A stretch of DNA of 64,000 nucleotides from JBGTSJ01 sp041940305 (GTDB lineage Bacteria; Planctomycetota; Planctomycetia; Planctomycetales; Planctomycetaceae), in contig JBGTSJ010000001.1 in assembly GCA_041940305.1 (NCBI GenBank), positions 496,001 through 560,000 on the forward strand, read 5' to 3'. A program made the position numbers and the translations under genes. Of this stretch, positions 27,679-36,685 are shown piece after piece. Numbering within the stretch: the first letter of the stretch is position 1; every line of letters starts with the position of its first letter. The notes below the pieces were generated by a model that saw only the letters and a program-made list of their open reading frames with translations, was not told where the DNA came from and made no database searches.

Positions 27679-28874
27679 CACGCCGCACCTCCGTGACCCA
27701 CGGCGTCCTGCACGATCTCCGAGTACAGCCGCTCGTATTCCTGCACCATGCGAACGACGTTGAAGTTCCGTTCCACTCGTTCGCGGCCCAGTTGCCCCAT
27801 GCCCGGCCACAGTTCGCGATCGGCCCACATGGCGACGATGGCGTCCGCGAGAGCGGCAGGGTCTCCGGCGGTCACCAGCCGCCCCGTCACGTCCTCCTGC
27901 ACGACTTCCGGATTGCCCCCCACGCGCGTCGCTAGGACCGGCAGGCCAACGGCCATCGCTTCCAGCAGCGTCAGCGAGATGCCTTCCGTCCGTGACGAAG
28001 ACACGTAGCATCCGGCCTGCACGAGCCAATGCGGGACGTCCGATCGCTCGCCGAGAAAATGCACTCGATCTTCGATCGCGAGTTCGCGGGCAAGCGACTC
28101 CAGGGCCGTGCGCTCGCCACCGTCGCCAACGAGCTGCAACCGCAACTCGGGCACGTGTGCCGAGGCGATCGCGACGGCGCGCAGCAGCGTGGCAAAGTCC
28201 TTCTCCGGCGAGAGCCGCCCAACCGCGATCAGCGTGGGCTCCAGCCGCGACCCGCTGTAGGCGAACCGGCCGACATCGATGCCGTTCCAGATGGCGTCAA
28301 TGCGGCTCCGTGAACGTGGATCCTGTTCCCGGCATAGTTCCGCCGCGTCACGCGAGACGCCGATGACACGCGCGGTGAATCGATTCGCGATGCGAAACTG
28401 GAGACGCGCCTTCCATCCCGGTCCGCACCCTCGGCCATGCTGCGTATTGACGACGCAACGGATGCCCGCCAGCCGGGCCGCGATCGCCGCATAGAAATTC
28501 GCGTAGGTATTGTGCGTGTGAACGAGGTCGATCCGTTCGGTCACAAGGAGTCGCTTCAGTGTGAGCAGCGTCTTCCACTTGCCGTGGGACTTGAGGTCCA
28601 GTCGATGGACTGCATACCCAAATCCGGCGATGTCATCGGCCGGCTGGCCGACGTCTTGCAGCGCGACAAACACCGGCTGCACGGATTCTCGATCATGCAG
28701 CCGCGCGAACTCGACCAGCAGCCGCTCCAGTCCGCCGGTCTTGAGATGCATGCTGACATGACAGACGCGGAGCGGGCGCAGACCGCGATCGGCCGCAGGG
28801 CGGAGTCGTTCCGCCGCGGAGCGTCGTTCAACGCCGGCCGTCATCTGCGTCATGTCTCCCTCGGAACGCGTCAT
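27678..28874 (-). CDS. Glycosyltransferase, family 4
   Basis: The start at 28874 overlaps the stop of the upstream acyltransferase gene (ATGA). The first 28 residues are a polar extension; then comes LRVCHVSMHLKTGGLERLL, typical for GT4. The C-terminal domain shows PTLIAVGRLSPEKDFATLL, LQLVGDGGERTALE and SSRTEGISLTLLEAMAVG, with both conserved Glu of the donor site. It acts in the cytoplasm on the lipid-linked repeat unit. The stop overlaps the next gene by one base. Confidence 0.9.
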   Translation of the reverse strand: MTRSEGDMTQMTAGVERRSAAERLRPAADRGLRPLRVCHVSMHLKTGGLERLLVEFARLHDRESVQPVFVALQDVGQPADDIAGFGYAVHRLDLKSHGKWKTLLTLKRLLVTERIDLVHTHNTYANFYAAIAARLAGIRCVVNTQHGRGCGPGWKARLQFRIANRFTARVIGVSRDAAELCREQDPRSRSRIDAIWNGIDVGRFAYSGSRLEPTLIAVGRLSPEKDFATLLRAVAIASAHVPELRLQLVGDGGERTALESLARELAIEDRVHFLGERSDVPHWLVQAGCYVSSSRTEGISLTLLEAMAVGLPVLATRVGGNPEVVQEDVTGRLVTAGDPAALADAIVAMWADRELWPGMGQLGRERVERNFNVVRMVQEYERLYSEIVQDAVGHGGAA

Positions 28875-30031
28875 GCGTTGTCGGCATGGCCGTCCGCCTT
28901 GCTCCGGCGACCGGCGACCAGCCGCTTCGCGCGACGCATCATGTCGATGGCGCGGTTCCGGACGGACGCTCGCCTCACTACGGCCCACACCAGGTGGTTG
29001 GCATGCGTGGAGAGGTTCTCCTTGTGCCGCTTGTCGCCGACAAGAAAGTCATAGGCCGAAAAGCCCCGGCGGAGCGCCTCTTCCATACACAAATAGTGAG
29101 AGACGATGCCGGGACTGGGTTTGCGCTGAAAGTCCGCGAACCCCGAAAGGTAGTCCAGCAGCCGGCCGCGGTCGTTCAGCAGCATCAGGCAGCCCACGGT
29201 TTCCCCGTGGTGCCGCACACGGACCAGCGCAACCCGCTCATCCGGCACAAGCCGTGCGACCAGATCGCGCTGGAAGCCGAGGAACCGCGGGCTGGCGAAC
29301 GCGCCCGGCTGCCCCACCGCCCGCCAGCGGGCCTGATGCAGTTCCACAAGCTCGCCCAGGATGTCGTCCGCGTCGTTGAGAGACGTGGCCCACTGGAAGT
29401 CGAGAGAACCGTACTTCTTCAGCGTTCGCCGCAGTTGTGAGCGGGTGCTGCCGCCGAGTCGCTCCAGAATGCCCGCGCCGGATTCGCGCGCTGCAGCCAG
29501 ATCGAAGTAGCGGCTGATCCGCCGTTCCCGATGGACCGACGCATCCTCCAGGCGATCGATCCAACTCTGCTGTTCAAAGCCGTCCAGCCGCAGTTCGTCC
29601 CAGTCGGCGTCCTGCTGAAGGTGGTTCCACAGCTTGACGGCGAAATGCTCACGCTCCTCGGGCATTGCGAGAACGGCGTTGTACTCGACGCAGACAGAGT
29701 CAGACTGCGGCTCACCGGCGGTGCCGAGGTGCCGCGTCCGCAAGGGAACCGGCCCCGCCCGCTGTGTGCGGGCATCGGTCACCACACAGACTCCGCATGT
29801 GGAGCCGCCTCGCGCAGCAATCGCGATTTGTGGCGATACCAGATCGCCATAGTGATGCAGCCATGTTTCCGTCCAGGCGGATGTTGCGGCGAGCGGCACT
29901 TCCCCAATTTGCCGTTCCAGGGCCGCCCAGTCGGACAGCGCCGCGGAGTCCGCCGGCCGAAGGCGGATGTCGAATGTTTCATCGTCCTGTCGGGAAACAG
30001 TGCCGAGATGGGAGAGCGAAGTGGTCGTCAT
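28871..30031 (-). CDS. FemAB/GNAT-like acyltransferase (BioF2-type) of polysaccharide clusters
   Basis: The 386-residue protein begins MTTTSLSHLG at an ATG that overlaps the flippase stop (ATGA). The C-terminal half has the acyltransferase pattern: LVELHQARWRAVGQPG, then RVRHHGETVGCLMLLND, then LDYLSGFADF and FSAYDFLVGDKRHKENL. Proteins of this kind (Acetyltransf_6/BioF2) are common in exopolysaccharide clusters of Gram-negative bacteria, where they are thought to add an acyl or amino-acyl group to a sugar. Substrate not known. The long frame upstream of the chosen start runs antiparallel through the flippase gene and is not coding. Confidence 0.82.
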   Translation of the reverse strand: MTTTSLSHLGTVSRQDDETFDIRLRPADSAALSDWAALERQIGEVPLAATSAWTETWLHHYGDLVSPQIAIAARGGSTCGVCVVTDARTQRAGPVPLRTRHLGTAGEPQSDSVCVEYNAVLAMPEEREHFAVKLWNHLQQDADWDELRLDGFEQQSWIDRLEDASVHRERRISRYFDLAAARESGAGILERLGGSTRSQLRRTLKKYGSLDFQWATSLNDADDILGELVELHQARWRAVGQPGAFASPRFLGFQRDLVARLVPDERVALVRVRHHGETVGCLMLLNDRGRLLDYLSGFADFQRKPSPGIVSHYLCMEEALRRGFSAYDFLVGDKRHKENLSTHANHLVWAVVRRASVRNRAIDMMRRAKRLVAGRRSKADGHADNA

Positions 30032-31542
30032 GTCGTGGCCTCCGCTCGCGCACCGGTGAGACTGCGCATGTCCGTCAGATTCCGATCTCGCGGAAGCTTG
30101 TCCCACGCCATCCGGCACAGGCCCAGCACCGCGCCTCCCCCCGCCGTAACCGACAGAATCGCGAACCATCCCGCGGGCAGGTCGAACCGGGACACCGCCT
30201 CGCAATACGCCCACAGCACCGCCAGCGGCAGCAGCGCAGGCGCCAGCATTTGCCTCGCAAGAGCCCGGCCGGGAACGGTGATGGCCTTCAGGCTGTAGGG
30301 CAGCAGCAACCCCAGTTCGATGGCGACCATCGGTATCAATGTGCCCCAGGCGACGCCGATGATGCCCATGCTCCGCACCAGCAGCAGCGAGAGCACCAGA
30401 TTCGCCGCGGCCTGCGTGACGTCGAGCAGGGCCTGCAGCCGCACGCGCCCCATCGCCAGCAGCACCTGCCGGGCGACGATCATCGGCTGCGCGACCACCT
30501 GTGCGCCGAGCAGGATCAGCAGCACAACCTGCGACTCCGGATACGTCTCTCCCATCCAGGTGACCAGCAGCCGCTCGCCAAAGTAAGCGGCGCCGATCCA
30601 CAGTCCTCCCGCCAGCAGAAAGGCGAGCCCCATTCCCTTCGCCAGCAGGGCGTGCAATTGTGCGCGCTCCCCGCGGGCATGCAGTTCGCCGGCGGACGGC
30701 AGCACGACGTCGGCGATCTTCTCCAGCGGGGTATGCACCATCTGCACCAGCCGCGACCCGATGTAGTACGGCACGATCGCTTTCGGACCCAGCACGAAGC
30801 CGATCACGACTGTGTCGGTCAGATAGATCAGCCGGCCCGAGATCCAGCGCAGAGCCGTGAACGCGCTGAAGCTGAAGCACTCCTTGAGGACCCCGCGCGT
30901 CACCCACCGGCGGCGGATGAAGAGCGTCGGCGTCTGGCGATACGCCAGCATGGCCGTCAGCCCGTTCTCGATCAGCGTCACGGCGAGAAAGATTCCGGCG
31001 AGCGTCAGCAGGCCATGCTGCTGCTGCAGAAACAGGATGGTCAATCCCAGGCGGATGAGGGCCGTCGCACCCTGGACCCAGCTCACCAGATCGAACCGCT
31101 GGGCGGCAAACAACACGCCCCCGTACACGCTGCCGACCATGCCGGCCGCCATGTTCAGCCCCAGCAGCAGGATCGCCAGCTGCACTTCATGCAGCGGGAG
31201 CGACCCCCACTTGTCGATCCACGCCGCAGCAACGGCGAATCCACCCGCCAGCAAGAGGACGACCGCGCCGGCCGCGAGATACACCGCGACAACCGAACTC
31301 ACGACCCGGTTAATCTGCTCCCATTCGCCGCGCGCCCGGTGATCGGAAACGTAGCGGCAGACCGTCGGCCCAAATCCCAGGTACAGCACCCCGGAGTAGC
31401 CGGCGATCGAATTGACAAACACCCACACGCCGTAGCCTTCCTCCCCCATCCGCTCCAAAACGAACGGAACGAGAAAGAAGCCGACAAGCAGCGTCACCAG
31501 ATGCGCCAGCCAACTGGCGGCAATGTTCTTCCGAAGTGACAT
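30028..31542 (-). CDS. Oligosaccharide flippase (Wzx/PST type)
   Basis: The 504-residue protein has about 12-14 hydrophobic helices from residue 10 to the end and begins MSLRKNIAASWLAHLVTLLVGFFLVPF, which is the usual start for the polysaccharide transporter (MATE/MOP) family; GEEGYGVWVFVNSIAGY is a further family signature. It moves the lipid-linked repeat unit across the inner membrane. The start at 31542 removes an unlikely polar extension. It overlaps the acyltransferase gene by 4 bases. The presence of a Wzx and a Wzy/WaaL-type protein points to the Wzx/Wzy route. Confidence 0.88.
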   Translation of the reverse strand: MSLRKNIAASWLAHLVTLLVGFFLVPFVLERMGEEGYGVWVFVNSIAGYSGVLYLGFGPTVCRYVSDHRARGEWEQINRVVSSVVAVYLAAGAVVLLLAGGFAVAAAWIDKWGSLPLHEVQLAILLLGLNMAAGMVGSVYGGVLFAAQRFDLVSWVQGATALIRLGLTILFLQQQHGLLTLAGIFLAVTLIENGLTAMLAYRQTPTLFIRRRWVTRGVLKECFSFSAFTALRWISGRLIYLTDTVVIGFVLGPKAIVPYYIGSRLVQMVHTPLEKIADVVLPSAGELHARGERAQLHALLAKGMGLAFLLAGGLWIGAAYFGERLLVTWMGETYPESQVVLLILLGAQVVAQPMIVARQVLLAMGRVRLQALLDVTQAAANLVLSLLLVRSMGIIGVAWGTLIPMVAIELGLLLPYSLKAITVPGRALARQMLAPALLPLAVLWAYCEAVSRFDLPAGWFAILSVTAGGGAVLGLCRMAWDKLPRDRNLTDMRSLTGARAEATT

Positions 31543-31609
31543 AGAATCCGATACCCGCTCCAACCTCGCTGAATTTCTATCCCCGCTCCCTGACCTCTGT
31601 CCTCTGACC

Positions 31610-32509
31610 TCAACGATGTCCCGACGCCAGCCGGGCGCTGCGCACCGAATCAAGCACGCGCACCGGCACGAACGTGGCCAGCCATTGCGTCAGCGCGCTC
31701 AGTGTCGGCCTGCGCCAGAGAACGCGATTGAAACAGCTTCGCGCGGAACGCAGATCGCGTACGTGCAGCATCGATCGCCCGTACTCCGCGTAGATCTGCG
31801 CCTCTTTCTGCTGCAGAACGCTCCGCGGCAGACCGAGCGTTGCCGTAATGCTCCGGGCGTTGTGCAGCTCCGCCTGAATGATCCGTGCGACCTGCGTTGA
31901 GAGGCTGCCGGCGGCCGGCGTGTAGTGCGACAGCTCGTCGTCACACTTCTCGATCTTCCACCCCAGCGCCAGCATCCGCAGCCAGAAGTTGTAGTCCTCG
32001 ATCCCAATCAGCGCGGGAGTCTCATCAAATCCGCCGAGCGCCTCCCAGGCCATGCGGCGGACAACCGTCGTCGAAGTGCCGATGCGATTGAGTTCCCACA
32101 GTCGCTCGAACGTCAGCTCCCCTTCGTAACGAAACCGCTGCGGCTCATCGACGACGTAACAGTGCACCGCTCCCACGGCCGCGTCGTCGAAGTAACGGCT
32201 CTGCCGCTCAAGCTTGGTCGGCAGCCAGGCGTCGTCGGCGTCCAGCAAGGCGATCCACTCGCCGCGCGACAGCCGCGCCCCCTGATTTCGGGCGGCGCTG
32301 GGTCCCGCGTTGGCCTGGCGAATGACACGCACCGGCGGGCCGAATTTCTCAGCGATCGCCGCCGTCTCATCGTGCGAGCCGTCGTCCACGACGAGCACCT
32401 CGATGACGGGGCGCGTCTGCGCGAGGACGCTCTCGATCGCCCGCGCAATGAACGGCGCCGCATTGTAAGCGGGAATCACGGCGCTGACGGTGTCGATGGT
32501 GTGGTCCAT
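31610..32509 (-). CDS. Glycosyltransferase, family 2
   Basis: The 299-residue protein is a GT-A enzyme: VSAVIPAYNAAPFIARAI at the N-terminus, VLVVDDGSHDET (nucleotide-binding Asp), SAARNQGARLSRGEWIALLD, and the DxD-type LLDADDAW that binds the metal and the donor phosphate. FDETPALIGIEDYNFWLRM contains the likely catalytic base region (ED). It is cytosolic or membrane-associated. It lies 28 bases after the ligase gene and about 67 bases before the flippase gene; this small gap holds a CT-rich low-complexity stretch with repeats of the CTGACCTCTG type. Confidence 0.9.
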   Translation of the reverse strand: MDHTIDTVSAVIPAYNAAPFIARAIESVLAQTRPVIEVLVVDDGSHDETAAIAEKFGPPVRVIRQANAGPSAARNQGARLSRGEWIALLDADDAWLPTKLERQSRYFDDAAVGAVHCYVVDEPQRFRYEGELTFERLWELNRIGTSTTVVRRMAWEALGGFDETPALIGIEDYNFWLRMLALGWKIEKCDDELSHYTPAAGSLSTQVARIIQAELHNARSITATLGLPRSVLQQKEAQIYAEYGRSMLHVRDLRSARSCFNRVLWRRPTLSALTQWLATFVPVRVLDSVRSARLASGHR

Positions 32510-32537
32510 GGTCGTCTCTGGATCTCTGCCCGTTCGT

Positions 32538-33920
32538 TCAGCCTCCGCCGTAGCGCGCGAACACCTTGATGAACAGGAAGCAGCACGCCAGCAGCCCGGC
32601 GCTGCACATCGCCCACCGCTGGGCGGAGTACCAGTTGAACGTGATCAGCGGCGCCGGCTGCGCCCGGTAGTATCCGACGAGATTGAGGTACGCAGCGGCG
32701 ACGCCGGCCACCATGTACGTCGGGGGGACATAGCAGCGCGACAGCGACGCCATCCCCATGCACCAGCCGGCGATGATCGCCGCTACGTAAGGAAACATGC
32801 GGGCCAGTTCCGGATGCGGGATCGGCATCCCGCTCCGCTTCATCCGGAAGAACGCATACGCGGGAAAGAAGAAGCAGCCGAAGAACAGGGCGCCGCCGAA
32901 GAAGCCCAGTTCGACAAACGAGTGCACGTACGAGTTGTGGGCCACGAGTCCGGCGACGTTCTCGTACTCTCCCTCGCCGATCCCGAAGAAGATGCGGAAG
33001 CTCTTGAGCTGCACCAGCCCGTCGCTCCACGCCTGGATGCGGTGCTGGCCGGTGCCGCTGGACAAATCCATGCTGGCATGCCGCCCGAGTGCGATCGGCA
33101 GTGCCGCGGCGCCGAGCACACCTAATGCGATCGCCACTCGGCCGCCGTAGCGCGCCGCCAGCCAGACCATGCCGGCGAATCCCATCGCCAGCAATCCGCC
33201 GCGAGAGAAAGTGTGGTAATACGCGACCGCCATCAGCGCCAGCGAGCACAGCCACAGCCAGCGTGCCGGTCCGCTGCGGCGGTCCAGGAGGAAGTACGTG
33301 GCGATGATCGACGTGACGGCGATGAGCAGCGAGAGATCATTGGGGTCATGAAAGATCCCCAGCCCGCACAGGCGGAACATCCAGACCTCGTCCCCGTCGG
33401 CCGATTCCCCCGCCACTTCGGGGATGTGCCGCAACTGCCGCGGCTCGCCCGGCGAGAGCCAGCGTTCCTTCTCCATGATCTCGCGGATGTCGGTCCGCCC
33501 GGACCATTGCTGGACGAAGCCGAAATAGTCGTTGAGGCTGAGCGCGATCATCACTGTCGAGCACAACCCGGTGCTTAGCAGGAACGTGCGGAGCCGCTGG
33601 GGCGTATTGACCAGGGCGACGAGCAGCATGTAGTAGATGGCGACCTTGGCCATCATGAGCGCGCCGACGGCAGCGGAGCCGATTGCGCCGCGCGTGACGT
33701 GCGAGAGCACGATCGCGACGACAACGCCCACCACGCAGAGATTGATCGGCTGCTGCAGCATCGTCCGCAGCGTGACCTGGTTATGCAGCCGCTGCAGGGC
33801 GCAGGCCACCGTGGCGGCGACGAGCAGCATGTACAGCTGCACGTCCCCCAGCGACGGCATCAGTTCCGCCGGCCGGATGAACAGCGCCGCATTCGCAAGC
33901 AGGAACAGCAGGAAGGCCAT
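32538..33920 (-). CDS. O-antigen ligase/polymerase family membrane protein (Wzy/WaaL-like)
   Basis: From the ATG at 33920 (MAFLLFLLANAALFIRPAEL) the protein has 460 residues with about 10-12 transmembrane helices and a large periplasmic loop. The loop carries RIQAWSDGLVQLKSFRIFFG and the following GIGEGEY and AHNSYVHSFVELGFFGG segments; the H-N-x-Y-V-H part matches the Wzy_C/O-antigen ligase signature. It would polymerise or ligate repeat units at the periplasmic face. A longer frame to 34091 reaches into the divergent intergenic region and is unlikely. It is the first gene of the minus-strand polysaccharide operon. Confidence 0.85.
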   Translation of the reverse strand: MAFLLFLLANAALFIRPAELMPSLGDVQLYMLLVAATVACALQRLHNQVTLRTMLQQPINLCVVGVVVAIVLSHVTRGAIGSAAVGALMMAKVAIYYMLLVALVNTPQRLRTFLLSTGLCSTVMIALSLNDYFGFVQQWSGRTDIREIMEKERWLSPGEPRQLRHIPEVAGESADGDEVWMFRLCGLGIFHDPNDLSLLIAVTSIIATYFLLDRRSGPARWLWLCSLALMAVAYYHTFSRGGLLAMGFAGMVWLAARYGGRVAIALGVLGAAALPIALGRHASMDLSSGTGQHRIQAWSDGLVQLKSFRIFFGIGEGEYENVAGLVAHNSYVHSFVELGFFGGALFFGCFFFPAYAFFRMKRSGMPIPHPELARMFPYVAAIIAGWCMGMASLSRCYVPPTYMVAGVAAAYLNLVGYYRAQPAPLITFNWYSAQRWAMCSAGLLACCFLFIKVFARYGGG

Positions 33921-34350
33921 GCCGCCGGATTTCCGCCAGGGAGAGTCGCCCACAGGGCCACAATTGCGCTGCGCCGGCGATGCCTGGACCTTCGGCGCAG
34001 AATGAAACTGTGAAACTCTACAACCGGTGCGGAGCGACTCGTCGGCTTTCCGCCACCATCGCCGTCGCCGCATGTTGATATTCGGCAACACTCCAGCAGG
34101 ACGCGTTGTGTTCGCGATGCGAAAGGAGCAGGTTGCTAGACGGCAACATCCGAGAGGTCGATGCGCAGGCCGAACAAGGGACGCGACTTGTGTGAATCCG
34201 GCCCGCTCGCCGAATTCGGGCCGACCCGCGTCCCCGGTGGCAGCTATATCAGTGGTATGGAAACGGAGCGGGCCAATTGCACAACGATCGCTGGCGACCG
34301 CGCCGACGCTGCGCCTCCGGCCGACGATCTGTCATGGGATGCAGCGCAGG
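33921..34350. other. Divergent intergenic region at the head of the polysaccharide operon
   Basis: About 430 bases between the ligase gene (minus) and a glycosyltransferase gene (plus). It should contain the promoters of both. I see a short GC-rich inverted motif around GCCGAATTCGGGCC near 34210, but no clear -35/-10 pair. Open frames reaching into it from both sides look like chance extensions. Confidence 0.4.
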
Positions 34351-35547
34351 ATGAGCGGACGACCACTGAAGATTGCCGTAATGTGCAGCGGGCTGGGGCA
34401 CATTGCACGCGGCGTGGAGACCTGGGCCGACGTCACGGCGACGAGCCTGCACGAACGGGGCTGCGACGTCACGCTCTTCAAAGGGGGTGGCACGGCGACG
34501 CGGCCGTTTGAGCGCGTCGTCAGTTGCGCCCGCCGATCCAGCAAACTGGCCCAACGCGTTCCCCGTTGGACGCCCGGCTGCGCGTGGCGGTTCGGCTGCT
34601 CATCCGCTTACGACGTGGAGCAAACCACATTCGCGGTGAACTCGCTGCGCGAACTGCGCCGGACGCGATTCGACGTCATCCACACGCAGGACCCCTGGCT
34701 GGCTCTCGTCCTCCAGAAGTCGCGGCGAATCCACGGCGCGAAGGTGATCCTGGGACACGGCACCGAAGAGCCGGAGTGGTTCCTGCGAAAGTTCGAGCAC
34801 GTCCAGGAACTCTCGCCGTTCTATCTGGAGCGGCACGGCGACCTGCAGGGACGGCAGTGGTTCGCCGCGCCGAATTTCGTCGACGCGCGGCGATTTCGGC
34901 CCGGTGATCGCAATGCGGTCCGCGAGGCCCTCGACCTGCCGCGCGACAAGTACGTCGTGCTCTGCGTGGCGGCGCTCAACCGCTCGCGCAAGCGCGTCGA
35001 CTGGCTCGCCTACGAGTTCGCCCGCGCGAACCTGAATAATGCGATCCTCGTGCTGGCCGGGGCGGAAGAGGCCGAAACCCCCGCGCTGCTGGGAGAAATC
35101 GAGCCGCTGCTGCGCGACCGGCTGAGGGTGCTCAAAAACGTCCCGCATGCCGACATGCCGCTGCTCTACCAGGCGGCCGACGTGCACGCGCTCTGTGCCC
35201 TGCAGGAGGTGCTCGGACTCTGCCTGCTGGAGGCGATGGCCTCGGGCGTGCCGTGCATCGGTCATCACTGGGGAGCGACGCAGTGGGTGATCGGCTCGGG
35301 AGGCACGATCGTCGACATGCAGTCCCCCGGAGCATTGGCCGAGGAACTGGAACTCTACGAAGACCACGTGCTCCGCGACGTCCACGGCCTGCTCGCCCGC
35401 CGCCGCGTCGAGACAACATTTTCCGTCGACGCCGTCATCACTCAGTACGTCCGCATGTACGAGCAGGTCGCGGGGAGGGACGTCAGCTATCGGCAGCGCC
35501 GGATCGATCGACCGGGTGAACAGAGCTCCGTGGTCTCCGTTCATTGA
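34351..35547 (+). CDS. Glycosyltransferase, family 4 (divergent from the main cluster)
   Basis: The protein begins MSGRPLKIAVMCSGLGHIARGVETWA, and the start at 34351 was chosen because the upstream part of the frame is not protein-like (an in-frame ATG at 34339 is also possible). The C-terminal domain shows VLCVAALNRSRKRVDWL, ILVLAGAEEAET, and CALQEVLGLCLLEAMASG with the conserved Glu. It is expected in the cytoplasm and probably serves the same polymer, from its own transcript. Its last 7 bases overlap the stop of the convergent metallopeptidase-like gene. Confidence 0.85.
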   Translation: MSGRPLKIAVMCSGLGHIARGVETWADVTATSLHERGCDVTLFKGGGTATRPFERVVSCARRSSKLAQRVPRWTPGCAWRFGCSSAYDVEQTTFAVNSLRELRRTRFDVIHTQDPWLALVLQKSRRIHGAKVILGHGTEEPEWFLRKFEHVQELSPFYLERHGDLQGRQWFAAPNFVDARRFRPGDRNAVREALDLPRDKYVVLCVAALNRSRKRVDWLAYEFARANLNNAILVLAGAEEAETPALLGEIEPLLRDRLRVLKNVPHADMPLLYQAADVHALCALQEVLGLCLLEAMASGVPCIGHHWGATQWVIGSGGTIVDMQSPGALAEELELYEDHVLRDVHGLLARRRVETTFSVDAVITQYVRMYEQVAGRDVSYRQRRIDRPGEQSSVVSVH

Positions 35548-36620
35548 TTCTGTTGCAACGGGCGATACCACTCTCCTGGCCCGAGAAAGCCGGCGAGGAT
35601 CTCAGTCAGACCTGCGCCCAACACTTCACCCGCCGCAGCATTACCCGCATCCTCCCATGTGGCTGCCTGCAGAAAGCCGAAGAAACGAGGCGAATGATCG
35701 CGCAGCAGGATGCGGACGAGGATCTCGGCGAGCGAATAGGCGAGGCGCTGCGTATCACCGTCGGGCGATGAGAATGCATTTCCCTCCCAGAAACCCTCCA
35801 ACGAATCCCGTCCCCAATGTTCGCGGTGTTCCCGCCTCAATTCGGGAGTCGGATTGAAGGTTGACTCGCCCAGAATCCGATCCTCGAGGACCTGCGTGAT
35901 TCCCTCTTCGACCCACAGGGGCAGGTTGAGTGCACCGAGGACGCAATGCGTCAGTTCGTGGACCACGGTGCGGCGCCACTCCCAACGGGCATGCACGAGC
36001 GCGACGTGCTGATAGTCGCCTCGCAGGCAGACTCCGACACTGTCGCCGTACTCGCCATCGGGATAGAAGGCCGAAATGTATTCCCAGTAACGTGGCTGCT
36101 CTGCGAAGGACAACACCACGAATTTCCCGTATCCCTCAGCGCCAACCGCTTTCGAGAGGAGCGACTGAATTTCGGTCAGGCAATTCTGACAGAACGCGGC
36201 AAAGCGCTGCGCCGCGTCCGGTTCCGCCGGACAGATGACCAGAAAGTCCTCCGACTCCGCCCCACTGTACCGGTCCGGCAATCGCAACAGCAGCACGCGC
36301 ATCCACAATCGCGCCGCACGACAATAGACGTCGTTCCACTGCTCGCGCGGAACGTGATTGAATACGAGCTCGTTAAACTCAGACCAGCGCGGACGGGGAA
36401 AGCCGTCATCATCGAAGACGAGTGGCGTCGGCAGATCCGCATCGGTGCAGTCCACCGGCACCGACAGTCGCGAAGTGCGCCTGTCGTCCTCCGGCACATC
36501 CACGTACGCGGCACAGTGCGGACAGACCTCGACACGACCGCTCGCCGAGGCTGGGAACGACAGCCGCCGACCGCAATCCTCGCAGTCGAACTCGATCGGG
36601 AGTAAATCGTCGTCCGACAT
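35541..36620 (-). CDS. Zinc-ribbon protein with HExxH gluzincin-like metallopeptidase domain
   Basis: The 359-residue protein has an N-terminal zinc ribbon (Cys13, Cys16, Cys33, Cys36; CEDC and CPHC). A later domain has HELTH (His221, Glu222, His225) followed at the expected distance by VEEG (Glu238/239), the arrangement of gluzincin metallopeptidases of the peptidase_MA type. No signal peptide is present, so the protein is predicted to be cytoplasmic. Activity and substrate are unknown. It is followed by the plus-strand glycosyltransferase gene in convergent orientation and lies 65 bases after the kinase-gene stop. Confidence 0.72.
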   Translation of the reverse strand: MSDDDLLPIEFDCEDCGRRLSFPASASGRVEVCPHCAAYVDVPEDDRRTSRLSVPVDCTDADLPTPLVFDDDGFPRPRWSEFNELVFNHVPREQWNDVYCRAARLWMRVLLLRLPDRYSGAESEDFLVICPAEPDAAQRFAAFCQNCLTEIQSLLSKAVGAEGYGKFVVLSFAEQPRYWEYISAFYPDGEYGDSVGVCLRGDYQHVALVHARWEWRRTVVHELTHCVLGALNLPLWVEEGITQVLEDRILGESTFNPTPELRREHREHWGRDSLEGFWEGNAFSSPDGDTQRLAYSLAEILVRILLRDHSPRFFGFLQAATWEDAGNAAAGEVLGAGLTEILAGFLGPGEWYRPLQQNQ

Positions 36621-36685
36621 CGCTGCTGGAGTTTTTGGGCGATTTCAGGGTCTGCGGCGATCCCGGCCAAACGCACGCTTGCGTC

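Noticed and set aside
27679..28029. N-terminal extension of the Gfo/Idh/MocA frame
   Set aside because: It overlaps the glycosyltransferase gene, is Arg/Gly-rich and lacks protein character; the TGATG start explains the junction.
29665..31539. Plus-strand open frame of 624 codons
   Set aside because: It lies opposite the flippase and acyltransferase genes and has low-complexity Gln/His/Arg composition.
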